Of a DNA stretch of 64,000 nucleotides, positions 51,768 through 60,777 are shown one piece after another. This stretch comes from UBA7672 sp965279085 (lineage in GTDB: Bacteria > Pseudomonadota > Alphaproteobacteria > Caulobacterales > Hyphomonadaceae). Below the pieces are notes generated by a model. It was not told the DNA's origin and searched no databases. It was given only the letters and a program-made list of their open reading frames with translations. The translations under genes and the position numbers were made by a program. Numbering within the stretch: the stretch's first letter is position 1; each line of letters begins with the position of its first letter. The DNA lies in contig OZ257149.1 of assembly GCA_965279085.1 (NCBI GenBank), forward strand, positions 4,517,513-4,581,512, read 5' to 3'.

Positions 51768-54236
51768 ATGGCCGACGACCAGAAAGCTCTCAGCCTGCTG
51801 CCGCCGCGTTTCGCTGCGTGGTTCGGCTCGCGTGGCTGGAGCCTGCGGCCACATCAGTCAGGGCTGATCGAGGCGGCCAGACGCGGACAAGGCGGGCTTG
51901 TGATTGCGCCCACCGGCGGCGGCAAGACGCTGGCCGGCTTTCTGCCCAGCCTGATCGAGCTGGCCGAGGCGCCGGCGCGAGTCCATCCGGCGCTGCACAC
52001 GCTCTACATCTCGCCCCTGAAGGCGCTGGCGACGGACGTGGCGCGGAACCTCGCCGCGCCTGTGGCCGAGATGAGCCTCGACATCGCGCTGGATACGCGG
52101 ACCGGGGACACCAGCCCGTCGCGTCGCCAGCGGCAGCGGGCCAAGCCGCCTGACATTCTGCTGACAACGCCGGAGCAGTTGGCGCTTCTGGTGGCGTCCG
52201 AGCATGCCGGAAGGTTCTTCGCGGATCTGCGTGCCGTCATCGTGGACGAGGTTCACGCCATTGCGCAGTCGAAGCGCGGCGACCTGCTGGCGTTGTGTCT
52301 CGCCACACTACGCGAATGGGCGCCCGCCGCCCGGCATATCGGTCTGTCGGCCACGGTGCGCGATCCTGATGCGCTCGCGCGTTGGCTGGGGCCGGATACG
52401 CCGATTATCCGGCATCAGGGCGGCGCGAGCGCAAACATCTCGGTGCTGGATTCAGAAGCGCGCATCCCGTGGTCGGGCCACAGCGGGCGCCACAATATTC
52501 GCGAGGTCTATGCCGCCATAAAATCCGCGAGGATGTCGCTCGTCTTCGTCAACACGCGCAGCCAGGCGGAGATGACGTTTCAGGAGCTCTGGCGAGTCAA
52601 CGAGGACTCGCTGCCCATCGCCCTGCACCATGGCTCGCTCGATGTGGAACAGCGCCGCAAGGTCGAGGCCGCGATGGCGGCGGGCAAGCTGAAGGCGGTG
52701 GTATGCACCTCCACACTCGACCTCGGCATCGACTGGGGCGATGTCGATCTCGTCGTCCAGATGGGCGCGCCGAAAGGGTCGTCGCGCCTGATCCAGCGCA
52801 TCGGCCGTTCAAACCACCGGATGGACGAGCCGAGCCGCGCCCTGTTGGCGCCATCCAATCGCTTCGAAGTCCTCGAATGCCGTGCGGCCGTGGAGGCGGT
52901 CGCCGCGAACGAACTCGATGGACCTGGACCGCGGCGGGGCGGCCTCGACGTGCTGGCGCAGCACGTCATGGGCCGGGCCTGCGGGGACGGGTTCGACGCG
53001 GTGAAGCTGTTCGACGAGATCACGGTCGCGGCACCGTACAATGATCTCGACTGGGAGACGTGGGAGCGCGTTGTCGATCTCGTCGCGACCGGCGGATATG
53101 CGCTCAAGACCTACGACCGCTTCCGCCGCATCGTGAAGTTTCCGGATGGTGTCTGGCGTGCGCGGAATGACGATGTGCGCCGCCGGCACCGCATGAACAT
53201 CGGCACGATCGTGGAAGATCCGATGATCTCGGTGCGCATGGTCAGCTTCTACAAGGGCTCGGAGAATAAGAAGCTGATGCGTCCGGGTCGCAAGCTCGGC
53301 GAGATGGAGGAATACTTCTTCGAGATGCTGACGCCGGGCGACACCTTCCTGTTTGCCGGAGAGGTGCTGAAGTTCGAAGGCATCTCAGACACAGACGCGC
53401 TGGTGACGCGGACTTACGATCCCTACCCTGCGATCCCGAGCTACAATGGCGGCAAGTTCCCGCTGACGACTTTCCTTGCGCATCGCGTGCGCAGCATTCT
53501 GCATGATCGCGATCGCTGGCATTTGTTGCCCGATCAGGTCCGCGAATGGATCGAGGTGCAGGAGCGCAAGTCGATCATCCCGGATGTCGACCAGCTGCTC
53601 GTCGAAACCTTCCCGCGTGGCGATCGCCACTATCTCGTCTGCTATCCGTTCGAAGGCCGCCTCGCCCACCAGACGCTGGGCATGCTGCTGACCCGCCGCA
53701 TGGAGCGTGCGGGCCTCAGGCCGCTTGGGTTTGTTGCCTCCGAATACGCACTGTCCGTCTGGGCGCTGGAGGACATGCGTGGCGAGGATCTCGACCAGCT
53801 GTTCCACGAGGACATGCTGGGTGACGATCTCGACGCATGGCTGGAGGAAAGCGCACTGATGAAGCGCACCTTCCGCAACAACGCGCTGATCGCCGGCCTT
53901 ATCGAACGCCGCATGCCCAAGCACGAGAAGACCGGCCGCCAGATCACCTTCTCGACGGACCTGATCTACGACGTGCTGCGCTCACATGAGCCGGATCACG
54001 TCCTCCTGCAGGCCGCCCGTCAGGACGCGGGCGAGGGCCTGCTCGATGTTCGTCGCCTTGCCGACGCGCTAAAGCGCATCAAAGGCAAGATCGTGCATGC
54101 GAAGCTGGACCAGATATCGCCCTTCGCCGTGCCGGTGATGCTGGAAATCGGCAAGGAGCCGGTGTTTTCGGGCGACGCCGCCGAGGCCATCCTGCGCGAA
54201 GCGGAGGACGATCTCGTGCGGGACGCGATGAGCTAG
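51768..54236 (+). CDS. Ligase-associated DNA damage response DEXH-box helicase (Lhr-like)
   Basis: 822 residues. Walker A is APTGGGKT (47-54), motif II VDEVHAIAQSKRGDLL, motif III GLSATV, and motif VI QRIGRSNHRMDEPS. The C-terminal half is the Lhr-core winged helix and associated domain. Lhr-core enzymes track 3'-5' on single-stranded DNA and unwind RNA-DNA hybrids. This short form belongs with the LigB-type ligase, MBL exonuclease and PdeM. PdeM follows about 760 bases downstream, but two lipoprotein genes on the other strand lie between. Confidence 0.95.
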   Translation: MADDQKALSLLPPRFAAWFGSRGWSLRPHQSGLIEAARRGQGGLVIAPTGGGKTLAGFLPSLIELAEAPARVHPALHTLYISPLKALATDVARNLAAPVAEMSLDIALDTRTGDTSPSRRQRQRAKPPDILLTTPEQLALLVASEHAGRFFADLRAVIVDEVHAIAQSKRGDLLALCLATLREWAPAARHIGLSATVRDPDALARWLGPDTPIIRHQGGASANISVLDSEARIPWSGHSGRHNIREVYAAIKSARMSLVFVNTRSQAEMTFQELWRVNEDSLPIALHHGSLDVEQRRKVEAAMAAGKLKAVVCTSTLDLGIDWGDVDLVVQMGAPKGSSRLIQRIGRSNHRMDEPSRALLAPSNRFEVLECRAAVEAVAANELDGPGPRRGGLDVLAQHVMGRACGDGFDAVKLFDEITVAAPYNDLDWETWERVVDLVATGGYALKTYDRFRRIVKFPDGVWRARNDDVRRRHRMNIGTIVEDPMISVRMVSFYKGSENKKLMRPGRKLGEMEEYFFEMLTPGDTFLFAGEVLKFEGISDTDALVTRTYDPYPAIPSYNGGKFPLTTFLAHRVRSILHDRDRWHLLPDQVREWIEVQERKSIIPDVDQLLVETFPRGDRHYLVCYPFEGRLAHQTLGMLLTRRMERAGLRPLGFVASEYALSVWALEDMRGEDLDQLFHEDMLGDDLDAWLEESALMKRTFRNNALIAGLIERRMPKHEKTGRQITFSTDLIYDVLRSHEPDHVLLQAARQDAGEGLLDVRRLADALKRIKGKIVHAKLDQISPFAVPVMLEIGKEPVFSGDAAEAILREAEDDLVRDAMS

Positions 54237-54538
54237 TTCTCGAAACCGCCCTGCGTGTTGCCCGAGCGGCGATCCCTGTCGAACTCTTCGGCGGTCTTCA
54301 GTTGTTCCGCGTCAAACGCGTCCCATTCCTCCCGCGTGGAACAAACCTTCTGCGGGAAATTGGATCCCATCGTCATCATCGTCTTGCATATCTGGTTGCT
54401 GGCGACGCCGGCTGCCTTCGCTGCGCGCTGCTTGTCGAGTCTTTCCCATCTGGCGGCTGCGCTGCCTGATGGGGTGAGCAGGTTGGAGCAGCCGCTCACC
54501 ATCGAGACCGTCAAAAGCAGGGCAATAGCCAGCCGCAT
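54233..54538 (-). CDS. Small lipoprotein, 101 aa (paralogue 1)
   Basis: The lipobox is VSGC (Cys17). The mature part has the pattern C-x(8-9)-NFPQKVC-STREEW-DAFDAEQ, then a Glu/Asp-rich helix and RRSGNTQGGFEN. The same pattern is seen in the neighbouring gene at 54583, so they are tandem paralogues. It probably has one disulfide. The function is unknown. Stop codons overlap tail-to-tail with the helicase gene in the palindrome CTAG at 54233-54236. Confidence 0.8.
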   Translation of the reverse strand: MRLAIALLLTVSMVSGCSNLLTPSGSAAARWERLDKQRAAKAAGVASNQICKTMMTMGSNFPQKVCSTREEWDAFDAEQLKTAEEFDRDRRSGNTQGGFEN

Positions 54539-54582
54539 AAGAATTCCCCCAATCCAGGTTTATCTGAGTGTGTGCCGCGCAA

Positions 54583-54876
54583 TCAGTTCGGGCGGTTGAA
54601 CCCGCCAACGTTTGGCGCTCTACGGCCTTCCGCCAGGAGCTCATCCGTTTCGCTACGGCGGCGTTCATCGAATGCAGCCCACGCCTGGGGCGAAGCACAG
54701 ATCGTGCGCGGAATGTTGGTTGTTATCGGCTTATCGCGCCGGCATTCCATCCCGTCGATATTTGCTTCGCCAAGGGTCATCCGCTCCTTGGTGACGAGCG
54801 GAGCTGCGGCGCAGCCGGTCAGGGAGGCGGCGGCCAGAACGGTTGATGCCAAGGTCAGGCGAAAGCTGTTTGTCAT
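54583..54876 (-). CDS. Small lipoprotein, 97 aa (paralogue 2)
   Basis: The ATG at 54874-54876 gives a signal that ends in SLTGC. The mature part contains C-R-R-D-K-P, then TNIPRTICASPQAW-AAFDERR, a charged helix and RRAPNVGGFNRPN. The same order of motifs as the downstream lipoprotein (C...IP/FP..xC.S...W.AFD.....GGF) marks duplication. The two lie 44 bases apart and are probably one transcript. Confidence 0.8.
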   Translation of the reverse strand: MTNSFRLTLASTVLAAASLTGCAAAPLVTKERMTLGEANIDGMECRRDKPITTNIPRTICASPQAWAAFDERRRSETDELLAEGRRAPNVGGFNRPN

Positions 54877-54995
54877 GTCCGGCTCCCATTCAGGACTCGA
54901 AGACGATAGCACATTTCACGATTGCGCCAGTTCCCCGCAGGTTGAACAAACCGTGCGCAGTTGACGGGGAGTCCGGCGCTCGCCAACGTCAATCC

Positions 54996-55724
54996 ATGGC
55001 CTTTACCCATACGTCAACCGCGCCACGCCCCGGCCTCGTTTTCGAGGTGGCCGGAGAGCGCCTGTCGCTGCAACCCTGTGGCGGGCTGTGGTGGGAATCG
55101 GCGGGCGTGCTGGTCGTGTCGGACCTGCACCTCGAGAAGGCGTCGGCCTATGCCGCCCGGGGGCAGATGCTGCCGCCGTACGATACACGGGCGACCCTGA
55201 CGCGGGTCGCGGCGCTGGTCGACAGTCTCAGGCCCACGACAGTGATCTCGCTGGGCGACAGCTTCCACGACCGGGGTGCGCGGCCACGGATGGCCGCCGA
55301 CGACGTGGCGCTGGTCCGGCAGCTGACCGATGCCTGTGACTGGGTCTGGATGGAAGGCAACCACGATCCCAAACCGCCGGAAGACCTTGGCGGGCGCATG
55401 GCCTATGAACTCAGGCTGGGTGCTCTCGTCTTCCGCCACGAGCCGACGCCCGGTGCGGCGCGTGGCGAGATCGCCGGGCACTTGCATCCCTGCGCCAAGG
55501 TGGCGGGGCGCGGCCGCACGGTCCGGGCCCGCTGCTTCGCAACCGATGGCGAACGTCTCGTGATGCCGGCTTATGGCGCGCTAACGGGCGGGCTCAACAT
55601 TCTGGACACGGTCTTCGCTCCGCTCTTTCCGGCGGGGGCCATTGCCTGCGTCCTCGGGCGGGATGGTGTCTATCTCGCCGCCGGGGATCGCCTCGTCGCT
55701 GACCAAATGCGCGCTGCTGGCTGA
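54996..55724 (+). CDS. pdeM: Ligase-associated DNA damage response endonuclease PdeM
   Basis: 242 residues from the ATG at 54996. It is a metallophosphoesterase: SDLHLEK (Asp43, His45), LGDSFHDRG (Asp88, His91), GNHDP (Asn122-Asp124) and a late GHLHP. PdeM is a manganese-dependent nuclease of the ligase-associated repair cassette. Here it lies downstream of the Lhr-like helicase but apart from the ligase and exonuclease genes. Confidence 0.93.
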   Translation: MAFTHTSTAPRPGLVFEVAGERLSLQPCGGLWWESAGVLVVSDLHLEKASAYAARGQMLPPYDTRATLTRVAALVDSLRPTTVISLGDSFHDRGARPRMAADDVALVRQLTDACDWVWMEGNHDPKPPEDLGGRMAYELRLGALVFRHEPTPGAARGEIAGHLHPCAKVAGRGRTVRARCFATDGERLVMPAYGALTGGLNILDTVFAPLFPAGAIACVLGRDGVYLAAGDRLVADQMRAAG

Positions 55725-55872
55725 TTACCTTACCAAACTTTTTGCTTTTCACGCGTCCGCGAATGTCGGATCGGCGTCCGCATGTTCGTTCTAGGAAAGC
55801 CGGCGGACGAGATTGACCGCCCGGCGACCATACGGAAGCGTCCCAGCGGGACCAGACAGGCGGGAGAAGCAG

Positions 55873-56625
55873 ATGATTTTCAAATGGTTCGGGCCCGTCG
55901 CGATGGCCGCGCTGATCGCAACCTCCTGCTCGCAGAAGTCCGATGGCGAGTTGCTGACGCCAGAGATACCGGCTGCCAAGGCGCCGGCCGGCTGGGTGTC
56001 GTCAGCGCCGCTGAGCGCCACCGCGCCAGCACCCTCGACCAACGAGATTCCAGTGGGCGATTATGCGCTCGATCCGGCGCATACGACGCTGATGGTCAAG
56101 GTCAGCCATCTCGGCTTCTCGAACTTCACGCTGTGGTTCGAAAAGGTGTCCGCCAACCTGAAGCTGGACCCTGCAAACCCCTCAGCTGCAACGCTCGAAG
56201 TGAGCATCGATCCGGCATCGATCATGGTGCCTGCTCCGGACGAGGAATTCTTGGGCCACCTGCGCGGCGAGAACCTGGCCGACGCCGCGAAGCATCCGGC
56301 GATCACCTACAAATCGACCGCGATCGCCATGACCGGGCCGAACACGGCGGACGTTACGGGCGATTTCACCTTCCGCGGCATCACCAAGCCGGTTGTGCTG
56401 AAGATGACCTACAATGGCGGCTACAAGGGCCATGCCTACGAGCCGCGCGCCCGTATCGGCTTCTCGGCGCACGGCACGTTCAAACGGTCCGACTTCGGCA
56501 TGGACTATGGCGTCCCCGGCCCGGGCGCGAGCATGGGCACGGGCGATGAAGTCACCGTGGTGATCGAGTCCGAATGGCTGGGGCCGCGGATGGCGAACCC
56601 GCCCGCCGTGCCCCCGCCAACCTAA
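55873..56625 (+). CDS. YceI family lipoprotein
   Basis: 250 residues from the ATG at 55873 (GGGAGAAGC upstream). The lipobox is IATSC. The YceI domain (from about 62) opens with PVGDYALDPAHTTLMVKVSHLGFSNFT and includes DVTGDFTFRGITKPV and ARIGFSAHGTFKRSDFGMDYG. YceI lipocalin-like barrels bind isoprenoids such as quinones in the periplasm. A link to the isoprenoid-type operon 5 kb upstream is possible but not shown. The 148-base upstream gap holds only possible promoter DNA. Confidence 0.92.
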   Translation: MIFKWFGPVAMAALIATSCSQKSDGELLTPEIPAAKAPAGWVSSAPLSATAPAPSTNEIPVGDYALDPAHTTLMVKVSHLGFSNFTLWFEKVSANLKLDPANPSAATLEVSIDPASIMVPAPDEEFLGHLRGENLADAAKHPAITYKSTAIAMTGPNTADVTGDFTFRGITKPVVLKMTYNGGYKGHAYEPRARIGFSAHGTFKRSDFGMDYGVPGPGASMGTGDEVTVVIESEWLGPRMANPPAVPPPT

Positions 56626-57194
56626 TCCTTGGCGCGCTCGACGTAGGCGCCGTCTTCGGTGTTGACGACGATGCGCGTGCCCGTGCCGATGTGCGGGGGC
56701 ACCATCACGCGGATGCCGTTCGACATCTTGGCGGGCTTGTACGAGCCCGACGCCGTCTGGCCCTTCACGACCGGTTCCGTCTCGACGATCTCGAGCGTTA
56801 CGCGCTGAGGAAGCTTGATCGCCACCGGACGGCCGTCGAACATCAGCAGATCGCAGTCCATGTTCTCGCCGAGGAACGCGGCGTCGTCGCCCAGCATGGC
56901 GGCGGGCACCATGACCTGTTCGTAGCTGGTCGGGTTCATGAACACGTAGAGTTCGCCGTCCTTGTAGAGGAACTGGTGTTTCACCTCTTCCACGAAGGCG
57001 AGGTTGAGCTGGTCGGTGGTCTTGAAAGTCTCGACGACTTTCACGCCGTCCGAGATGCGGCGCATGTCGATCGTGGCGGTCGGCGTGCCTTTGCCCGGGC
57101 GATAGGTTTCCGCCTTGAGCACGGTGTAGAGCTGGCCGTCCTCTTGTTCGAGAACGTTGCCCTTGCGCACGTCGCTGGCGATGACTTTGACCAC
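56622..57194 (-). CDS. efp: Translation elongation factor P
   Basis: 190 residues from the GTG at 57192-57194. EF-P relieves ribosome stalling at polyproline stretches. The conserved loop YRPGKGTP carries Lys35, the site of beta-lysylation by EpmA. KTTDQLNLAF, MNPTSYEQ and the C-terminal VPPHIGTGTRIVVNTEDGAYVERA are as expected. It is divergent from epmA with a 90-base spacer and is part of a complete EF-P modification locus. Confidence 0.97.
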   Translation of the reverse strand: MVKVIASDVRKGNVLEQEDGQLYTVLKAETYRPGKGTPTATIDMRRISDGVKVVETFKTTDQLNLAFVEEVKHQFLYKDGELYVFMNPTSYEQVMVPAAMLGDDAAFLGENMDCDLLMFDGRPVAIKLPQRVTLEIVETEPVVKGQTASGSYKPAKMSNGIRVMVPPHIGTGTRIVVNTEDGAYVERAKD

Positions 57195-57284
57195 GGTAAG
57201 CCGCCTTTGTCTTTGGAGGGGCGGCGGAGTATGGCTCGGCCGCCGGGAAACTGTTGAAGCGGCGCGGTCATACAATGACCCGCC

Positions 57285-58352
57285 GTGACGGCCAAGCCCG
57301 GCTTTCTGCGGCTTTTGGAGCCTGTTTTGGCTAACACAACGCCTTGGTGGAACAGGGAATCCCACGCCGACCGCCGCCCCTTCCTCGAGGGACGTGGCCG
57401 CATTCGGGACGCGGCGCGCGCCTGGTTCAGGGGGCGGGGTTTCACCGAGGTGGAATGCGGCGCGTTGCAGGTGTCGCCCGGGAATGAAGCCCATCTCCAT
57501 GGTTTCCGGACTGACTGGGTCGGCGAGAACGGCGCGCGGCGACCGCTTTACCTTCACACCTCGCCCGAGTTTGCGTCCAAGAAACTGCTCGCGGCCGGCG
57601 AGACGAAGATCTTCGACTATGCGCGTGTCTACCGGAACGGCGAGGCAGGGCCGCTTCATTCCTCCGAGTTCACCATGCTGGAATGGTATCGGGCCGGCGA
57701 GGACTACAGCGCGGTCATGGGAGACTGCGTCGCCCTGTGCCGGATGGCGTTGAAGGAGACGGGGCGAGAGGCGCTGGAATGGCGCGGCCAGGGCTGCGAC
57801 CCGACGCCGGAGCCTGAGCGCCTGACCGTGGTCGAAGCATTCGCCCGTCATGCGGAGGTCGATCTGGAAGCGACGCTGGGAGATCGCGATGCGATGGCGC
57901 GTGCAGCTCAGGCGATCGGCGTGCGGACGGCCGCCGCGGACAGCTGGTCCGATATCTTCAGCCGGCTCCTGGTCGAGCGGATCGAGCCGAAGCTGGGGCA
58001 GGGCTGGCTGACCCTGCTGTGCGAATATCCTTCCGAAGAGGCCGCGCTGGCGCGCCCACTCGCGCATGACAAGCGCTTCTCCGAGCGGTTCGAGCTCTAT
58101 GCATGCGGCGTCGAGCTGGCCAACGGATTTGGCGAGTTGATTGACCCGGTCGAGCAGCGCCGCCGTTTCGAAGCCGAGATGGATGTGAAACAGGCTACTT
58201 ATGGCGAGCGCTATCCGCTCGACGAGGACTTCCTCGCCGCACTCGCCCATATGCCTGTGGCAAGTGGCGTGGCGCTGGGATTTGACCGGTTGGTAATGCT
58301 GGCGACCGGCGCGCGCAGGATCTCGGATGTACTCTGGACGCCGCCGGTCTAA
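57285..58352 (+). CDS. epmA: EF-P beta-lysine ligase (EpmA/GenX)
   Basis: 355 residues from the GTG at 57285. The TTG at 57327 with TGGAG upstream gives a start (MANTTPWW) more like relatives and is a good alternative. It is a stand-alone class II lysyl-tRNA-synthetase-like catalytic domain without the anticodon-binding part. Motifs are VECGALQVSPGNEAHLH, LHTSPEFASKKLL, ARVYRNGEAGPLHSSEFTMLEWYR, ANGFGELIDPVEQRRRF and SGVALGFDRLVML. It attaches beta-lysine to the lysine of EF-P. Confidence 0.95.
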   Translation: MTAKPGFLRLLEPVLANTTPWWNRESHADRRPFLEGRGRIRDAARAWFRGRGFTEVECGALQVSPGNEAHLHGFRTDWVGENGARRPLYLHTSPEFASKKLLAAGETKIFDYARVYRNGEAGPLHSSEFTMLEWYRAGEDYSAVMGDCVALCRMALKETGREALEWRGQGCDPTPEPERLTVVEAFARHAEVDLEATLGDRDAMARAAQAIGVRTAAADSWSDIFSRLLVERIEPKLGQGWLTLLCEYPSEEAALARPLAHDKRFSERFELYACGVELANGFGELIDPVEQRRRFEAEMDVKQATYGERYPLDEDFLAALAHMPVASGVALGFDRLVMLATGARRISDVLWTPPV

Positions 58353-58380
58353 GTCACTCTCCAGTGCAGGAGATAAAGCC

Positions 58381-58806
58381 ATGAAACGAGCCATCGCCGC
58401 CGGCCTTGCCGCAATCGTGCTGGGCGCGTCGGGTTGCGCCACGACGCCGGAGCCCTGCACATCGGAATGGGTGAGCTGGAAGACGGAGCGGCTGATCGCG
58501 GATTTTGTGCGCGAACACCCCAAGGCCTTCAACGACGCCCGCAACGCCTCGTCCCTGCTGGCAGGCGCCGACACGGACGCGTCCAGCAATGTTACCATGA
58601 TGGTGCTGACAGCAGCCGGACTTGTCACGCTGGCGGCGGATTTCATGGGCGACGTCTGGCCCGAAGTGGACGAAGCCCTCTCCCAGTGCAGCACCTCGCC
58701 CCGCGCGGCCCAGCTCTTCGCCAGCATCCTGCGGGATCAGGGGATCGATGAGCGGGCGGCTCAGGCCGTCGAACGGCTGGGCCTCCTGCTGGACAGACGC
58801 AGCTAA
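58381..58806 (+). CDS. Hypothetical lipoprotein, 141 aa
   Basis: The ATG at 58381 follows AGGAGATAAAGCC. The signal peptide ends in GASGC (Cys19). The mature part has a short helix (WVSWKTERLIADFVREHPKAFN), a hydrophobic stretch (VTMMVLTAAGLVTLAADFMG) and a C-terminal helical region. Not recognised. It stands between epmA and epmB and is likely cotranscribed with them, although EF-P modification does not need it as far as known. Confidence 0.85.
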   Translation: MKRAIAAGLAAIVLGASGCATTPEPCTSEWVSWKTERLIADFVREHPKAFNDARNASSLLAGADTDASSNVTMMVLTAAGLVTLAADFMGDVWPEVDEALSQCSTSPRAAQLFASILRDQGIDERAAQAVERLGLLLDRRS

Positions 58807-58842
58807 GCCGGGATAGAGGCGCGCAGCCCAGAGGCCCCGCCC

Positions 58843-59904
58843 TTGACCCGACTTGTTCACCTTTCGCCCGCCGCGAGAACGCTGCGCACTGCCGACGATC
58901 TCGTCGCGGCTGGGCTGGCGCGTGACGCGGCGGAGCTAGCGAAGGTGACGGCCGCCTACGCAACCGCCATCACGCCGTCTCTGGTGGCCCTGATCGACCG
59001 GGCTGATCCGAACGATCCCATCGCGCGGCAGTTCGTGCCCTGGCAGGCCGAGCTGGACGTGCGGCCGGAGGAGCTGCCCGATCCCATCGGCGACAGGACG
59101 CACGAGCCGGTCGAAGGCATCGTGCACCGCTATCCGGACCGCGTACTGCTGAAGGCCGTCTCGGTCTGCCCGGTCTATTGCCGCTTCTGCTTCCGGCGCG
59201 AGATGGTTGGACCGGACAAGGACGGAAACCTCTCGCCAGCCGAGCTTGATGCGGCGCTTGCCTACATCCGCGAGCATTCCGAAATCTGGGAAGTGATCGT
59301 CACCGGCGGCGATCCCTTCATGCTTTCCGCCCGCCGCGCCGACGCACTGACGCGCGCGCTCGAGGCGATCCCTCATGTGAAGGTGATCCGCTGGCACACG
59401 CGCATGCCGGTCGCCGATCCCGAGCGGATCACGAACGAATTCGTCGCCGGCATCCGCAGCAAGTCGAAGGCGGTCTATGTCGCCATCCACTGCAACCATC
59501 CGCGCGAACTGACGCCGGCCGTGCGCGCGGCCTGCGGGCGAATGATCGACGCAGGCATCCCGCTGCTGAGCCAGTCGGTGCTCCTGAAGGGCGTGAACGA
59601 CGACATCGACACGCTGGAACAGCTGATGCGCGGCTTCATCGAGGCGCGGATCAAGCCCTACTATCTCCACCACGCCGACCTCGCGCCGGGCACCTCGCAC
59701 TTCCGTACGAGCGTGCAGCAAGGGCAGGCGCTCGTCCGCGAACTCCGCGACCGCGTCTCCGGCCTCGCCCAGCCGCACTATGTGATCGACATTCCTGGCG
59801 GCGTCTCGAAAGCGCTGGCGTCTCCAGCGGACGTGGAGACCGAAGACGGCCGCGTCCGGCTGCGCGGGCGCGACGGCGAATGGCGCGGCTACGACGGCGC
59901 CTAG
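58843..59904 (+). CDS. epmB: EF-P (R)-beta-lysine-forming lysine 2,3-aminomutase
   Basis: 353 residues from a TTG at 58843. It is a radical-SAM enzyme of the KamA family that makes (R)-beta-lysine for EF-P. The [4Fe-4S] motif is CPVYCRFCFR (CxxxCxxC). The segments VTGGDPFML, IRWHTRMPV, HCNHPREL, SQSVLLKGVNDD and KPYYLHHADLAPGTSHFR are the family pattern. It is shorter than catabolic KamA, as expected for EpmB. Stop codons overlap the convergent regulator in CTAG at 59901-59904. Confidence 0.95.
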   Translation: MTRLVHLSPAARTLRTADDLVAAGLARDAAELAKVTAAYATAITPSLVALIDRADPNDPIARQFVPWQAELDVRPEELPDPIGDRTHEPVEGIVHRYPDRVLLKAVSVCPVYCRFCFRREMVGPDKDGNLSPAELDAALAYIREHSEIWEVIVTGGDPFMLSARRADALTRALEAIPHVKVIRWHTRMPVADPERITNEFVAGIRSKSKAVYVAIHCNHPRELTPAVRAACGRMIDAGIPLLSQSVLLKGVNDDIDTLEQLMRGFIEARIKPYYLHHADLAPGTSHFRTSVQQGQALVRELRDRVSGLAQPHYVIDIPGGVSKALASPADVETEDGRVRLRGRDGEWRGYDGA

Positions 59905-60197
59905 CTTCCGCCCTCCAGCAGGTCTTTCAGGTAGGCGACGTGACGGTCGAACGCCTTGCGGCCTGCGCGGGTAAGCGCCACACGCGTGCGTGGTTTTTTG
60001 CCGACGAAATCCTTCTCCACCGCGATGTAGCCAGCCTTCTCCAGCGCGCCGAGGTGCGTCGCCATGTTGCCGTCCGTTGCGCCGAGCATGGCCTTGAGCT
60101 TGTTGAACTCGAGGCTCTCGCCGCTCGGCAGCGCATTCAGCGTCGCGGCGATCTTCAGCCGAGTCGACTGGTGGATGATCTCGTCGGGGCCGTCCAT
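59901..60197 (-). CDS. Winged-helix transcriptional regulator (HTH_34/MarR-like)
   Basis: 98 residues. The N-terminus (IIHQSTRLKIAATLNALP) and the recognition part (FNKLKAMLGATDGNMATHLGALEKAGYIAVEKDF), with the wing KKPRTRVALTRAG, match the small stand-alone winged-helix regulators. Such genes usually sit beside a membrane protein they control. It starts one base after the stop of the membrane protein gene at 60199. Confidence 0.9.
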   Translation of the reverse strand: MDGPDEIIHQSTRLKIAATLNALPSGESLEFNKLKAMLGATDGNMATHLGALEKAGYIAVEKDFVGKKPRTRVALTRAGRKAFDRHVAYLKDLLEGGS

Positions 60198-60198
60198 C

Positions 60199-60777
60199 TC
60201 AGGCGCTCCGCAGCCAGAGACCGCCCGCGATCAGTGATCCGCCGCCGAACACGCCCATCCAGATGTCGAAATATTCCTTCACCCAGAAGAACCCGATGAG
60301 AATGGCTGCTGCCGTGACGAAGCCGATCGCGAAGAGGCGCCATCCCGCCCAGATTCCTGCCGCCATGTACATGAACGGGAAGAAGATCGAGACCATCGCG
60401 TTGCCTTCGTCTGCGTTCGATGGCTGGGCGATCAGCAGGATGGCGATGATGAAGGCCATCATCACGCCGGACGTCATGCCGATGCGCGAGCCGATCTGCC
60501 GATCCTTCAGCGATTGCGGCGTGCCCGGCCTGGCGCGGCGCGACTGCGCGATGCCCAGGACCATGCTGATGACAAAGCCGGCAGCGACCGCCCCGGGCCA
60601 TACGAACTTCTGGTATTCCGGCCAGAACTGACTGACCGAGTTGGCGATCAGCCACACAAAGCCCCAGACGATGAAGAAGGGCGCGCCGTGGTGGTAGCCC
60701 TTCAGGTTCGAAATGCGCTCGCTCGCCCGATCGATGTCGGCCAGCGCCTGAGCGGCTTCGTCGCGAGTGACGTTCAT
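60199..60777 (-). CDS. Polytopic membrane protein, 192 aa
   Basis: A soluble helical head (1-30, RDEAAQALADIDRASERISNLKGY) is followed by about five hydrophobic helices (FFIVWGFVWLIANSVSQFW, AAGFVISMVLGIA, GVMMAFIIAILLIAQ, MVSIFFPFMYMAAGIWAGW, FVTAAAILIGFFWV). This is the membrane partner often found next to small winged-helix regulators. It overlaps the upstream hydrolase by four bases (ATGA). The function is unknown. Confidence 0.85.
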   Translation of the reverse strand: MNVTRDEAAQALADIDRASERISNLKGYHHGAPFFIVWGFVWLIANSVSQFWPEYQKFVWPGAVAAGFVISMVLGIAQSRRARPGTPQSLKDRQIGSRIGMTSGVMMAFIIAILLIAQPSNADEGNAMVSIFFPFMYMAAGIWAGWRLFAIGFVTAAAILIGFFWVKEYFDIWMGVFGGGSLIAGGLWLRSA

